A DNA stretch of 64,000 bases from Micropterix aruncella (GCA_944548615.1 OX155957.1:27674935-27738934), one strand, 5' to 3'; positions 12,144 through 25,826 are shown, numbered from the stretch's first letter. Notes: a model not told the origin generated them from the letters alone. A program made the numbers and translations.

Positions 12144-12610
12144 GGGGCCATCCACATATTACGTGATCACTGAGGGGGAGGGGGGTTGGAGCTGAGGCTT
12201 ACGATTGATTACGTGGGGGAGAGGGGGTGCCCGTCCGGATTACGTAACGAACTTTGGTCACCGCATCGAATTTTTTTTGGTCTAAACCTGCACGGAAATA
12301 CCGCAGTGCGTTATGAATACGCGCGATGTGCGTAGATACTCGACTCGCTCGTCTACGATTGGGTTGCCCGGGGCAGTTCCTGGAAGCGCTGCGGTCTGAA
12401 GATTGGGATTTGTTAAATAAACCAAAGAGTTTGAGATTTTGTAATTACATTACATTAATAAAGTACCTACATTTTTAAAAGCTTTTTACAAACGCTGGGT
12501 TCACGATTTTTCACATTTTCCGCAAATTCGGTTGATTACGTCTGTTGACATGGGGGAGGGGGGGATCCGAAAATCCCAAAAACGTGATTACGTAATATGT
12601 AGATGGCCCC
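12144..12610 (+). mobile_element. non-autonomous DNA transposon with terminal inverted repeats and CTA target duplication
   Basis: It starts GGGGCCATCCACATATTACG and ends with the imperfect reverse complement (ATTACGTAATATGTAGATGG plus CCCC). The 3-bp direct repeat CTA flanks it at 12141-12143 and 12611-12613. It holds three G-rich runs near the ends and no transposase. The 3-bp duplication suggests PIF/Harbinger-like mobilisation, which is an inference. Confidence 0.85.
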
Positions 12611-14267
12611 CTACCTATTATTTAAAGAATTATTAAAGTAAATCAAAAACTCTATAACGTTTGTCGCTACCCATTCCTTTTTCCTAGACATAAGTAGATA
12701 GCTAGATAGATAGATAGAAAATCTTCATTACAGATTTTAAGCTAAAAAAATACAACACGCGGACTAATTGCTAAAATTACAGTCTCTTACAGCCAACCTT
12801 TGTGGAAGTGAAAATATTAGGCGCTAGTAAAATCAAAAACATAAAAAATATATAATTAATCAAATAACAAAAATGCCAATTTTGATACGTGATGAATTAG
12901 GAAAGGTTAGTTGGTTCTAAAGCCCACTAACTTTTTAAATATGATCATGATCATTTGACACAATCACTATCGAGGGGGGTTAGCGGGGGGGTTGTCCTAT
13001 GGGGGAGGGGGGATGGTTTGATGCGAGGGGGGCTTGTCTGCTTTCCGGGAAAGTCTTAGAATGACACAACCCATTTTTATTGACAGCGAACGACGCGACG
13101 GTCGCCATGATAATTGGGAATATTATATTTTGTTCGTTTTTAAAAATAGCGCTCAGAAATAGGAAATAGGTAAAAATACCTTTCCACATACCATTGATTA
13201 TAAGGCTGATGACGTCTCCTCACTTGCCATCTAATATCTAGTGAATGCGTAAGATTAATGCATATATCAAACCTTATACATGTATGGATCAGACAATTCC
13301 ATAATGGGGATGAATGTACCAATTCACATGCACATTCAGATTATGATCTTCGTTGATCCTATTGCTGTGTGTGTGACATCATCTTGTTGTTACAATAGCG
13401 CTTTTACCGCTCGCTAATATTGACGACCGTGTGTCTGATTCCCATTCAGAAAGACTCCATTATTTACACTGCAAACTTGCAAATTGAAAAAAGCTGAGTT
13501 GACTGCGAAGCTGTTAACTATGTATATCTGCTTGGCTCAGATGTCAACGGAGTACCCTTAGGCTAAATTGCAGCGGAGAAATTACTCAGGCATTCGACTG
13601 TCTTCCGAGCAGCCAGCCACAGTATACATACATACATAGGAATAATATCCAGATGCTTGGCCACAGCCGCAGTGAGATAAGTCAAGAAACCGGTAGAGTG
13701 TAAAACCTTCAATAATTGCTGTATGGTCTATCGCAATATCGTGAGTAAAAAATGGAACATTTGGTTGAAAATAAAAACAGTAGGTCTAAATTTGCATGCC
13801 CTACATCCTTTGAATGACATAAACGGTCCGGTGTCATAGTACACTGAAAAAAATTAACGACGTAATACATGGAAATGCGCATGTTTGAACAAGGATTATG
13901 TATACAACCCAAACTGTGGTCCAAATGTATGAATTGACATGACGAGTAACGGTGTTGGCATGACGGTAATTACTATATCGTAATGTTATTGTTAGTTTAT
14001 TACGTCGCGACTGGGATCTTGCTTGGATATAATGACAGCATGTAGTAGTATACGTACGATCATAGTCCGACACATGAATCATAAAGAAACTACAGTATAC
14101 AGTTATTTCCGTATTAACAGTAATGAAAATGTTGATACATATAATCGAGTATTGGAGTTTCAACAAAATTCCTTGTAATTCAACAAAATTACGATTGAAA
14201 CATAGTTTTTCTCTATAAAACCGTAATAACAAAATGGTAATATAAGAATCAATCCAATATTTTTCTC
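12611..14267. other. unassigned intergenic stretch with a G-run repeat end
   Basis: A short GATA-type run lies near 12700-12718. Bases 12955-13080 hold G-runs followed by GGGAAAGTCTTAGAATGACA, the edge motif seen near 2575, 6240 and 19055. The rest shows no recognisable gene, and minus-strand frames at 13709-14232 have no domain I can name. Confidence 0.4.
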
Positions 14268-14905
14268 AGTGTGGTTACGTCGTTAGATCTTACATTGTAA
14301 GGGGCTCTCTAGACGATCAAGCATGCTTGACAAGCTTCACGTCACGGCCAGGGAGGGGATCGTAAACCGCAGGAAACATGCAAATATTTTTATACAAAAT
14401 TAACATTATTTCACAAAAAGCCTAATTTTGTAGTTAGTATTTTGTTTTTTAATTAACGCCTGTTTTTTAAATTAATGCCTAATTTTGTAGTCACGTTAAT
14501 TAGACGTAATTGATTGATGATTGACGTGACTCCCTCGTATACAACTACAAAAATTAGGCATTTTCCGTAAAAATTAAAAATATATATTTGCACATTTCCT
14601 GCGGTTGACGATCCCCTCCCAGCCCACGACGTGATGCTTGACAAGCATGCTTGATCGCCTTGAGAGCCCTTGAGGTTGCGTGTCCCGGTTGGGTCAATAT
14701 TTTCCGTTGGGATAAAATTAACGGAACTACATTTCAATTCTGTCGATCGATTGCAATAACAAGACACAACATACACACATGTTACACGCGTTATACTTCA
14801 TAGTAGGGTTGGTTGTAAGAGATTTTCGTAAAATAACAAATCCGCCCATTGAAATTTTAGAATAAAGAGTAGAAACGAACAAGAAACAAACATACAAACA
14901 AAATT
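14268..14905 (+). mobile_element. tRNA-derived SINE, copy 2, split by a MITE
   Basis: The left piece (14268-14301) matches the SINE between its A and B boxes. The right piece (14670-14905) resumes with a damaged B-box region (TGTCCCGGTTGGGTC) and the normal body and tail. A hairpin MITE at 14302-14669 separates them, so this SINE is older than the MITE. Confidence 0.8.
14302..14669. mobile_element. foldback MITE inside SINE copy 2
   Basis: The ends are long inverted repeats: GGGCTCTCTAGACGATCAAG at the left and its near reverse complement at the right, continuing imperfectly for well over 100 bp on each arm. No coding sequence. No clean target duplication was found. Confidence 0.85.
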
Positions 14906-15049
14906 ATACCTTATCAAATTATCCAATATCTAAGGTATAAATAACAAATCTGAGCTACCGTTGGATACAATTTTGGATAGACTTTGAATAGTCTGAAATA
15001 GTAATACCAATAAAATTTCTTTCGGTTTTTTCCTGATGACTAGATGTAC

Positions 15050-16740
15050 TACATTACATTACATTTTCGTCGTGTCCAAATGACGGCTAAAGACCGCTCT
15101 TGGACGTGTCAAAATAATTGGGTTAGGTAGTAAGTTTCGTTACTACTCTTTACTGAACATACATAGGTAGTCAAGAATTAACTACTAGATTGTAAAACTA
15201 TAAATATAAATAATCAAAATAGAAGCCTAATATTTGAAGTAGTTAGTAATTCGAAAAGATACGTAGTAAAATTATTCATCGTAATATTCAAATTGTCAGT
15301 AAAATGTTAAATAATCAAATTAAACCTACGTTATGCATTTTAAACTAAAAGTACAGATATACGACCATATAAAATAATCAGACAAAAAGGCTCTACTTTT
15401 AAGTAATTTAAATGGGCACAATATTTGAAAAATCATGGCCCTCAAATTCGGCCAGATTATAGAAAGTATCAGCATCTCCTTGATGTTTTTTTTTTTATTT
15501 TATGTCCTCCAGCTGTTTAAATTTTGTAGGGAGTAGATTATAGATTTTAATGCTAAGGTACAAGTAGCTTTTCTGTAATTTTGCCAGTCGTATTAGGGGT
15601 ACGCATAAAAGGGAGCTACCGCGGGTATGATGCGAGTGAATGTCTGTATTAATTGGTGTTTCTGCTAGGTGCTGTCTAGCATACATTAAACACTGGTATA
15701 TGAACGCCGAATACATAGTCATTACCCTTGCCTTGATGAAATATTCTTTGCATGAGGTCCTAGTCGTTACCTGATACATGCTGCGCAGTGCTCTCTTTTG
15801 CAAAAGAAAGATTCTTTTACTGGTTACAGCATTTCCCCAAAATAGTAGTCCATAAGTCATTAATGAGTTAAAATACGCAAAGTATACTGATTTGGCTGCC
15901 GCAAAACCACAAAGACTTCTGATTTTTTTAATAGAGTATATCGAGCTACATAGCTTACTAGCTAATTGTTAGATGTGCGCATTCCATTGTCATTTACTGT
16001 CAATTCTTAATGCTAGAAAATTTTTATCTTCTGTGACGTCGATTTCAAAATAGTCGTGTAATTCATTTAAATAGTCAACATTGGCAGGTTTTAAGTGAAA
16101 AGGAATTATACTTTAATTCATAAACAAAACCATATTTTATTTCTATATTCTAATATACGTTTATCAGTGCAATATATGTATAGAGATTTACCAATTTTAG
16201 AGACATTGGAAGTATCTAATAAAGAAACAAAATGCCTAGTTTGCTTTGATACGAAAAGCTTCAATATAAAAGTTGAACCGCGAGTCAAATGCTACACCTA
16301 AATCCTACATAGTGTTTACTCTACTAAGACTAGTCCTATCCAAGCTAGAGGCAAATACTACATGATTAATCAACCTATTGAATGACATGTTGAAGAATTT
16401 AATCACATAAAAGCTAACATTATTATTCGTAGCCTATATGACTGAAGCCCTCAAATCTCGTTGGATGTGAGTACAATTGTTACATGTTTTTTACTGTCTT
16501 ATAGACCTTCACATCATCGGCATTCATAAGGGTTTCACTATTAGGTACAGAATCAGGGATTACATAATTAACAAAAATCATAATAAAAAAAACATTAGAG
16601 GACTCAGAGTTATACCCTAAGGAATACAAGATAAAGTTTTAAATGTATCGCATTTGCTTTATGGATAGATGTTACCATTATTGAACGAAATTTGTAATCT
16701 ACCAGCTATTTCCAACTCATTTCTAATATTTTATGACAGC
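15050..16740 (-). pseudogene. LINE remnant: partial reverse transcriptase and C-terminus
   Basis: Read on the minus strand, 16700-16480 encodes a degraded RT core with the active-site variant NADDVKVYKTV preceded by FIMIFVNYVIPDSV. Downstream, 15860-15495 encodes the familiar LINE C-terminus (YGLLFWGNAV, FLLQKRALRSMYQV, YNLLPTKFKQLEDIK). Stops and frameshifts interrupt it. The 3' end on the + strand left side carries ACATT-type tail units near 15050-15068. It is a longer copy of the element at 4087-4718, probably Jockey/CR1-like, 5'-truncated and inactive. Confidence 0.8.
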
Positions 16741-16947
16741 GAGTAAATACTCCACAATTTATTTACCGAGATGGCACACTATTTCTTCGGTGTAGCCGCG
16801 CCACACCGCTGTTCACAATATAGGGGCGATGTATTTAAAATAACTCAGAGCCATCTTTTGTTAGAGCGAGTACACAAGTGAAACGCTGTCAGAAGGAATA
16901 AACGAAAAGGCAAAATAACGATGTTATATACTCCTGTATACATATGT

Positions 16948-17470
<523 letters not shown>

Positions 17471-17479
17471 AAAATCGAA

Positions 17480-17686
17480 GACTATCGCGGTTGTTTGATA
17501 TTATAAATAGGATAGAAAACGAATTTACCGCGTGAAATTTGTAGGACCCGACCTTTCGGTGACGTTGCAGCCGCCGTTGTCTAGGGTAGACTGACTGTCT
17601 ACCCTAGACTACGGCGGCTGCAACGTCACCGAAACGTCGGGTCCTACAAATTTCACGCGGTAAATTCGTTTTCTATCCTATTTATA
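17480..17686. mobile_element. hairpin MITE, family C, copy 1
   Basis: A nearly perfect palindrome. The arms contain TTTACCGCGTGAAATTTGTA and its reverse complement, with a five-base loop (TGACT) near 17590-17594. The outer end GACTATCGCGGTTGTTTGA is kept at the left and lost at the right, compared with the copy at 37195-37396. Confidence 0.9.
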
Positions 17687-17699
17687 TATGTATGTATTT

Positions 17700-18085
17700 T
17701 AGTCGCCAATTCGATAATTACAAGCAAGAATGATATAATTTGTAATAATCAATGAGCCGCTGTATGTTTTCTGAAGAACAAATAAATAAATAAATAAATA
17801 TACGGATGAGAAGCTCGTGAATTTGCTATGAAACGAAGGTTGTTTATGTTTATGTTTATTGGCAGGCAAAAAGATAGATTCGTACAATGTATTACATATA
17901 TGTCCTATTCAATCCAGAAAACTATGTACCTGCCCAAAAAAAGAGTCAAACATGATAACACTCCAAGCGCTGTAATTAAGAATATTTTCAACCCATATTG
18001 CTTGCAATACAGTCGTCGTTGGATAACGTCCCCAATCACACCTGGCCAGTATTTTACGAGAATACTTAACTTATATATATGAACT
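17700..18085 (+). repeat. family D repeat, copy 1 (inverted relative to 39768-41075)
   Basis: The reverse complement of this segment is found at 39768-39955 plus 40905-41075. Shared landmarks include GGATAACGTCCCCAATCACA and TGAGAAGCTCGTGAATTTGC. Its function and class are unknown. Confidence 0.85.
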
Positions 18086-18645
18086 TATCGGATACAAGTG
18101 GTTTCCAAAAATAAAAAAATGCCCACGGTTTATTATTTTTTGAAAAAAAAATACTTTGCATACGGCTCGTCCGCAAGCGGTGCGAACCGCGCGCGGGTCT
18201 TCACTGCGTCCGCGCCGATGCCGCGATGCCGGGACTCTCATGAAGTCCCGCGTATTGTTTCGCAAGATTAATGAAAGGGATAGGGCGAGCCTTCGGAAAT
18301 AATAATATAAAGCCGTTTTTTGCGGCGAGATAGGAGGCTATTAACTTAGTTAACAGCGCGCGAAATAAAGCCGCAGCAATTTTAATTGTGTGAAGCGCAA
18401 ACTCAAACATTACGCGGCCACTTTGGTAAGAGACCGCTCGTAATCTAGGGAAATTACATTATAATAATGCATGCAACAGTCGAACGCGCCGCATACGCTT
18501 AAGAAATTATATATTATGATGTTTGTTTTGGTTCCGGCCTTCTCCCCCCAGTGGCGGATCCAAACATTCTGTGCGTCTAATAGAAACTGATTTAGAGGAA
18601 GGAGGGTGGGGGGGGGGGGGTCAAAGAAAGAAGAAGCAATTAAGT
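18086..18645. other. unassigned stretch with GC-rich island and G-run
   Basis: Bases 18150-18440 are GC- and CpG-rich and unique in the window. They could be regulatory DNA, though no defined motif was recognised. A G-run occurs near 18605-18620. Confidence 0.35.
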
Positions 18646-18649
18646 TCTT

Positions 18650-18832
18650 ATATTATAAATAGCTTTAAAAACCACTTTACCGCGTAAATTTAGTAGCACA
18701 GCACCCCAAGTTTCGGCGATGATGCGTGATTGTGAATCAACCGTTGCAACATCGCCGAAACATCGGGTACTACAAAATTCACGAGGTAAATTCGTTTTTA
18801 AACCTATTTATAATGTCGATCAACCGCGATGC
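18650..18832. mobile_element. hairpin MITE, family C, copy 2
   Basis: It shares GTAAATTCGTTTTTAAACC and ACATCGCCGAAACATCGGGT with the other copies. The hairpin is more decayed than at 17480. Confidence 0.8.
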
Positions 18833-19029
18833 TTTTCGATTTCTTGATGGATGACTTCTTATGGTTTACGTTTAAGGCGACTATCGATATGTTATTTAGA
18901 ATCCTCAAATACTTGTTGAGTTACATGGCGTTTCAGTTTTGTGATATTTTCTTTTCTTTATTACCAAAATAAATAAAAACTAATGTTCGTATTTATCCTT
19001 TGAGTCGATGTTACTCGGAAATGGCACTT

Positions 19030-19690
19030 CTTAATTAGGAAAAAAAATCGGTTGTGTCACCCCAAGACTTTCCTGACTAGTATCCGGGGAGGTGCGAAAA
19101 AACAGCGACATTTTTTACTCTAGTACCCCAAATTTGTATGGCAGGTACCCCAAACGTTGGTCGTAAGTACCCCAAAAACTAATAGGTTCTTCCGATGGTT
19201 AACAGAAGCTTCTATGCCAAATTTTAACTTAGACAGATTAAGCGTCTGGGCGCTATCGCGGAAACAATTTTTTCGCCGGGAACCCCAAATTTGTATGGGA
19301 GGTACCACAACCGTAGGGCGTAGGGACTCCAAAAACTAATGGGTTCCTCCGACGGTTAACAGAAGCTTATATACCAAATTTCAGCTCAATCCGATTAAGC
19401 GTCTGGGCGCTATCGTGGAAGAATACATACATACACACATACAGACATACAGACATACAGACATACAGACATACATACAGACAGAGATCGGTCTGGAAAT
19501 AGTCTCAATCGTCTCAGGGAGTCTCAAAATATATATTCCCATCTTCATCTCAAAATTTTTTTTTAGCGCGATCACAATACTTTCCTTTCCGATAGGTCGT
19601 CAGGAAAGTAAAAAATATAGAACAGTAGCTATTTCTTATTTTAGATATTTTGATCCATCTTCCCATATAAAAATAAAAACAGGCTTGTCT
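19030..19690 (+). repeat. unclassified interspersed repeat with internal 157-bp duplication
   Basis: It opens with the ATCGGTTGTGTCACCCC end motif. Two tandem units (about 19123-19280 and 19281-19425) share ACCCCAAATTTGTATGG and TTAAGCGTCTGGGCGCTATC. An ACATACAG-type tract follows at 19425-19480, and the element closes with a GCGCGATCACAATACTTTCC-like end. It is related to 6231-6720. Confidence 0.7.
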
Positions 19691-20856
<1,166 letters not shown>

Positions 20857-21246
20857 ACACGACTGCCCGACAAAAAAGGAGTGTAATGTGTTCAGGGTTC
20901 ATTTATGTATGTTTTCCGCTTCTTTATTCCGCCAGAACTTATAAACGCTTTAACCGATTTAGACGTGTGTAGTAATGTTAGAATTGTTAAGTCATGCCGA
21001 GTGTCATAGGTACCTTAACTCTCCAAATATCAAGTAAGTAGTGGTCTAAATGTCCAAATGTCTAAATGTCAATATATTAACATATATATATAGTGTTCAG
21101 TATCAAATAAAATGTCTGATTAAGAACATTCCGGAAATATACATGTTTCTGTATGGATAAATACATAAAAAAGATTTTTCTCATAAAAAGCCGTAATAAA
21201 AATAAATATAAATACAGTAGTTCACTTTTTGTAACAGCCGTCGTGT
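20857..21246 (+). mobile_element. family A element, copy 3, complete ends
   Basis: It starts ACACGACTGCC and ends with the inverse GCCGTCGTGT. Full-length member of about 390 bp. No coding capacity. Confidence 0.85.
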
Positions 21247-21510
21247 TTTTTATTTTTTTTTATTTATTTACTTTTTTACTAAAAGATGAAGCACGCATTA
21301 TGGGTATTAAGAAACCTATATCAACCAAAATTATACAACGGCACCCCTCTCCAAACAAACAACCCTCGAAACTACATCTTAGACACAATGATTTCAATGG
21401 ATTCGGCATCGGAGGAATGATTCTTAACTTGGACAAACTTATTCGCCTGATTGAACACCGAAAAAATGTTATGTGCACGACGGATTTTCAAAATTCGCGC
21501 GCTTTGAACC

Positions 21511-22095
21511 TGTGAGGGACCACCCCTCACAAGACTCCGAATTATTCGATGTGAGGTGGTGGTGTCAACCTACGAGTTATCTCCGTATTTAAAGGCGGTT
21601 TTGATGAAACAGAAGATATTTATTGATTGAATCGATTGAATATTGCCAGTTATAACGCTTGCCAAATTAACGAGTGCCCGGATTACTTATTCGAGACGCG
21701 AGGGTTGCGCGACGGCGGTTATGTAAGAAAGTGGATGAGGATTGTATGTGTGCTCCTAGTATCTTGTACTGGGCACGGCTCGAGTCTGTGGGATTACAGA
21801 CTGATGTTTCGAGACTCAGGGAAAATGAGGAAAGGAAACCAAGGAGCCGGATCCGTTGAGCGACCTCGAGGAGGGGTACCGGATATGCCGTCGCAACCTT
21901 GGGGAAAGGTGATCAATCGGGGACTTTATATAGGTCGTGCAATGATGCTATTTAAAATATTCTGAGTAAAAGTATTGTTTCATCGTGCTGATTCATAGCT
22001 GCACGAGTCAAAATAATAGCTGAATTGTGTCAGTGGATTTCACTGGAAATCGATGCATTTGTTGATCGTATGTAGTAGACTTAAGGTCGGTTACA
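21511..22095 (+). mobile_element. solo LTR of an LTR retrotransposon
   Basis: A 585-bp sequence starts TGTGAGGGACC and ends GGTTACA, that is TGT...ACA. It is flanked by the direct repeat AACC at 21507-21510 and 22096-22099, the expected size for a Ty3/Gypsy or BEL/Pao-type insertion. A TATA-like TTTATATAGG lies near 21923. No internal gag/pol lies next to it, so it most likely arose by LTR-LTR recombination. The superfamily is not determined. Confidence 0.7.
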
Positions 22096-22179
22096 AACCC
22101 GCCGCCCTACCATCACCATTATAATCTACTCAGTGGCTGCAGTTTATTGCCTACCCCGCGGAACAATTGATTGACTGCG

Positions 22180-22268
22180 CTTCAGTTTGGACAACGGCGA
22201 TTGCAACATTGCCGAATCGTCGAGTGCTACAAAATTCACGCGGTAAATTCGTTTTTAAAGCTTTTATC
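22180..22268 (+). mobile_element. hairpin MITE, family C, half copy
   Basis: Only the right arm is present (CTACAAAATTCACGCGG, then TAAATTCGTTTTTAAA). Confidence 0.7.
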
Positions 22269-23011
22269 AAACCAAATTATTTGTCGTATTTGGAATAAGT
22301 CGTAACTTAGCTTCATTAATCCGTATCTACCAATCCGTCGTCACGCATCACAATTTACCAACCTTCTCATAAGCTATCGAAATCTCATTCGAAAAAAACA
22401 GCTGAATCGTTTTTCGAAAAGAATGCTAAATTAAGGTTAATCGCCGGTTGTAAAATCGGTCTCAAATCTAAGAAATATGATAAGAGCCTAAGATGTGACC
22501 TCAATTTCTCTGTCGCAAAATGGTCTAACAGCGACGCGATGACCACGCCAATACACAACGATTGGAAAAAGAAAGTGGTCGGATGCGGGTTAAGTTGAAT
22601 TAATATAATCTAGAAATTCTGGTTATCCAGGCTTGCATGGACGGATTATTATCATGGTGATCTATGATCAATAACATTATTACTTTTCAAACACCCTAGG
22701 TGTGAGAAAGAAGATTAGTTTCTAATATAGGCGTACTCACGTGGTAGACGCAAGTCTCCTCTCAGGATATAATCTATTACATATCGACGCTTGAAAGGCA
22801 AAACTAACTAAGCGACATTAAGTAAACTTAACAGGAAAGTGATTTAAAATTAAAATATTTTAAGAATGTGATTTTAAATTCACCTAATTGTTGGATTGAA
22901 ATAATTATAAACAGACAGATAGGTATGTTATTTTTATAGCTATCCAAAATATTGAAATAGGTCACCTAAATATTTAAGGTTGAAATCACTCTCCTGTAAA
23001 GTTCACTCAAT
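22269..23011. other. unassigned intergenic stretch
   Basis: No recognisable gene or repeat boundary. Confidence 0.4.
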
Positions 23012-23205
23012 GGCTCGATTGCGTTTCTTCGTGAACTAAAATCGTAAATTAGTCCGTGTGAACGATACAGGGCAATACGCTAGAGCGGAGTGTGAGATGA
23101 CCGGTTGTCACTTTTTCGCATTAAAACTGCCCGCCAAGGTCAAATCTTACACCGCACGAAATATGCTTGAATGTATTCAGACGAGTATACGTTCGACAGG
23201 TAGTA
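23012..23205 (+). mobile_element. family E inverted-repeat MITE, left half
   Basis: It matches the reverse complement of the right arm of 23636-23934 (GGCTCGATTGCGTTTCTTCG through TTCGACAGGTAGT), then breaks off exactly where hAT-like coding sequence begins. Confidence 0.8.
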
Positions 23206-23392
23206 GACGCTTCTCAAGTAGGTTTTAATCAATTTTAACTTTGAGAAGCTTCTCTCAGCGGAAGCTGTACTGACGGGAACTGTGAGCATGATTCTAATTG
23301 CTATGTAAACATTTGGATATATTTCTTCCAAATTATTTTCTAAAATGTACTGAATGAGTTGTTTCGCGTCGTTGACAGAGTCAAGTGAATTC
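23206..23392 (-). pseudogene. hAT transposase C-terminal dimerisation-domain fragment
   Basis: The minus strand encodes a stretch containing YPNVYIAIRIMLTVPV and ASAERSFSKLKLIKTYLRS, the hallmark of the hAT C-terminal dimerisation region, known from many transposases and domesticated derivatives. Upstream residues (SVNDAKQLIQYILENN) are in frame. Only about 60 codons remain, so it is a dead remnant. It lies directly next to a family E MITE copy. Confidence 0.8.
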
Positions 23393-23635
23393 GTCTGAAA
23401 CTTTTGCGAGGTCCCCTCAGGTGCGAGGCCGTCGGCGGTCGCCGACGTCGCCGACGCCTAGCGCCGCCACTGCCAACGCATCTCAAAATGCATTTCTATA
23501 CAGAGCGTGTCATAGATATAATACAGACTTTTTAAGTGTCCCCTCTTATAATAACTCAATAAACCTCTTATAATAACTCAATTTAAAAAATTCTAGAGTC
23601 TATCTAGATGATCACAAAACATTTATACATATTAT

Positions 23636-23934
23636 GGGCCCGATTGCGTTTCTTTGTGAACTAAAACTAAAATTAGTCCAAACGAACGAGACAGAGCAAT
23701 ACGTTAGAGCGGAATATGAAACGAACGATCGTCGATAAATACTACCTGCCGAACTTATACTCGTCCGAATAAATTCGAGCATATTTCGTGCGGTGTAAGA
23801 TTTGACCTTGGCGCGCAGTTTTAATGCGAAAAAGTGACAACCGGTCATCTCACACTCCGCTCTAGCGTATTGCCCCGTCTCGTTCACACGGACTAATTTC
23901 CGATTTTAGTTCAAGAAGAAACGCAATCGAGCCC
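23636..23934. mobile_element. family E inverted-repeat MITE, complete, TAT target duplication
   Basis: The ends are GGGCCCGATTGCGTTTCTTT and the reverse complement of GGGCTCGATTGCGTTTCTTC. Inverted homology extends about 130 bp into each side. TAT occurs on both flanks (23633-23635 and 23935-23937). Confidence 0.85.
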
Positions 23935-23999
23935 TATATTTCATTTAATTTAGTTCAAGGACATAATTTTATCATACCTATATATCATACCTAAAATTA

Positions 24000-24255
24000 A
24001 ATATAAATATATTTATACATATACATACATAATATATTTTTATCTATTTTGTCTCTCCCTTTCACCTCACTTCCCATCCTGATTCCCCCCATTCTCAAGC
24101 GAAAACAATATAAAATTATATTGCGTTCATTTTGTATACTTTATATTCGGAATCACATTAATGGATTTTTGTCACTTTTAAATAGGTTTTTATTGCATTG
24201 TATGTAGTTCTGTTTGGTTCCAGAATAAAATAAAATAAAAAATAAATAAATCAAT
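24000..24255 (+). mobile_element. LINE 3' tail
   Basis: A C-rich 3' UTR-like segment is followed by tandem AATAAAATAAAAT-type tail units at 24224-24252, as at 9733-9765. No coding part was seen. Confidence 0.5.
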
Positions 24256-25826
24256 TTTAATTTGGTATACAGGTTTCAATACGTAACAAGAACATACTTT
24301 AATGGTAAGAAAGACTAATTACTGGCATTCTACATCTCCGTATTATTTCTGTGATATAATCAGTCTGTATAAAAAATACGACAGATGGCACTAATAACGG
24401 ACTGTTATTAATGTTATCATTAGTTATATTATTGGGTTTTTATAATCAATCAGTACTTTATAAAAAAACATTATTTATCAATATTAAAGACACCGCCAAT
24501 GATATCAGCGCCTCATTCATTTCGCCGGCGCAGACGGTTTGCCAAACGTACTAAATTAGAATCAACACTCATAGATTTAAATTTTTGGTTATGCAGTATG
24601 CCTGTACGAGGTACGCTTTTTAAACATGACTTTTTCAATATGATGCTGTTAGAGCAACGACTATCATGAAGGTGGGTGACGTCCCCAAGAGGTCCTCAAG
24701 AGATTGTGCGCTCGCCTCATTTCCGAACCCAGGGTTTTGTTCTGTGGTTTTTAAGTGTGCGATCTCTACTCATAAAATTTTCAAATTTATCTTTTTGCAT
24801 AATAATTTAACCATTAGGGCCCCCGGTCTTCAAAAACTTAACGCTTATCGTTTTTTTTACGAGATGTAAACAGTTTTTACTTTTTAAAGTGAACACACAA
24901 CAGGAAAAAAATACATTGTATGCGATAACTGGAAATATGAGTATTATTTATGAATGTTTTTAACCTTTTAGTTTTAAATGTTTGAATAATTAAAAGAGCC
25001 TCACACTTTCTTCGAATTCGCTTGGAGTTGATTTCGTGCACTAATATATGTACAACTAATTAGATATCTCAAAAAATATTCAGCACAAAATTGAATTCAC
25101 ATCTACAATTTTAGTATATGCTGGACATTTTATTCAAAAACTATTTTATTATCTTAATCTGGACGTCACAATAAATAGGATTTCAAATTTTTTTACAGTG
25201 AATAAATCATTTTTTTTTTCAAAAATCACTCAAAATAAATTACATTTAAATATCATAAAACAGAAGTGTTAACTGATAGATTATAAATAATAGGGATAAA
25301 ATGCATTTTTTCATAATATTCAAAATATCTGAAATTATGCCTAAATCCCGGCTTTATTTTCAAAAACGTTTCGGTTTATAATTTTGCAATATGGAATGTA
25401 ATGCCGAATGTACTATGCTCAGTGCAACATTTCAGCAATTTTCTGTTACATTTCTAACTGGGCGTGTATACATCGCTAACTCTTTTGGAATGGGAATACC
25501 TCATGGTATTTATCCGACCTGATTAGAATGCATACCGCCTGACCGAGTAGTCCGAGTACGCTAAACAATTTCCAACCCAAGTTGAAATTATCATCGGGTA
25601 TAACCATTTAAAAACGCATCACGTAAAGAACGTTGAACTGGAGCCGAGCGACGTTAATGGGTATCCGATACAAGTGACTTTAGCCGCTGCATCGTCGATA
25701 ATACATATCAATCAGGGCTCCTTATCGGCTGCCGGAAGTCAAGTCGCTTACGACCTATAACCTAAAAAATGCATCCGTACGACAGTAGCACAAGTAAAGC
25801 TTGCGCATTATCTGGGACAACTTTAG
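24256..25826. other. unassigned intergenic stretch
   Basis: AT-rich. The reverse complement of 24514-24556 shares TAGTACGTTTGGCAA and GCGCCGGCGAAATG with 32810-32850, so it is a minor repeat. No gene was recognised; 25380-25800 is somewhat GC-richer. Confidence 0.4.
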
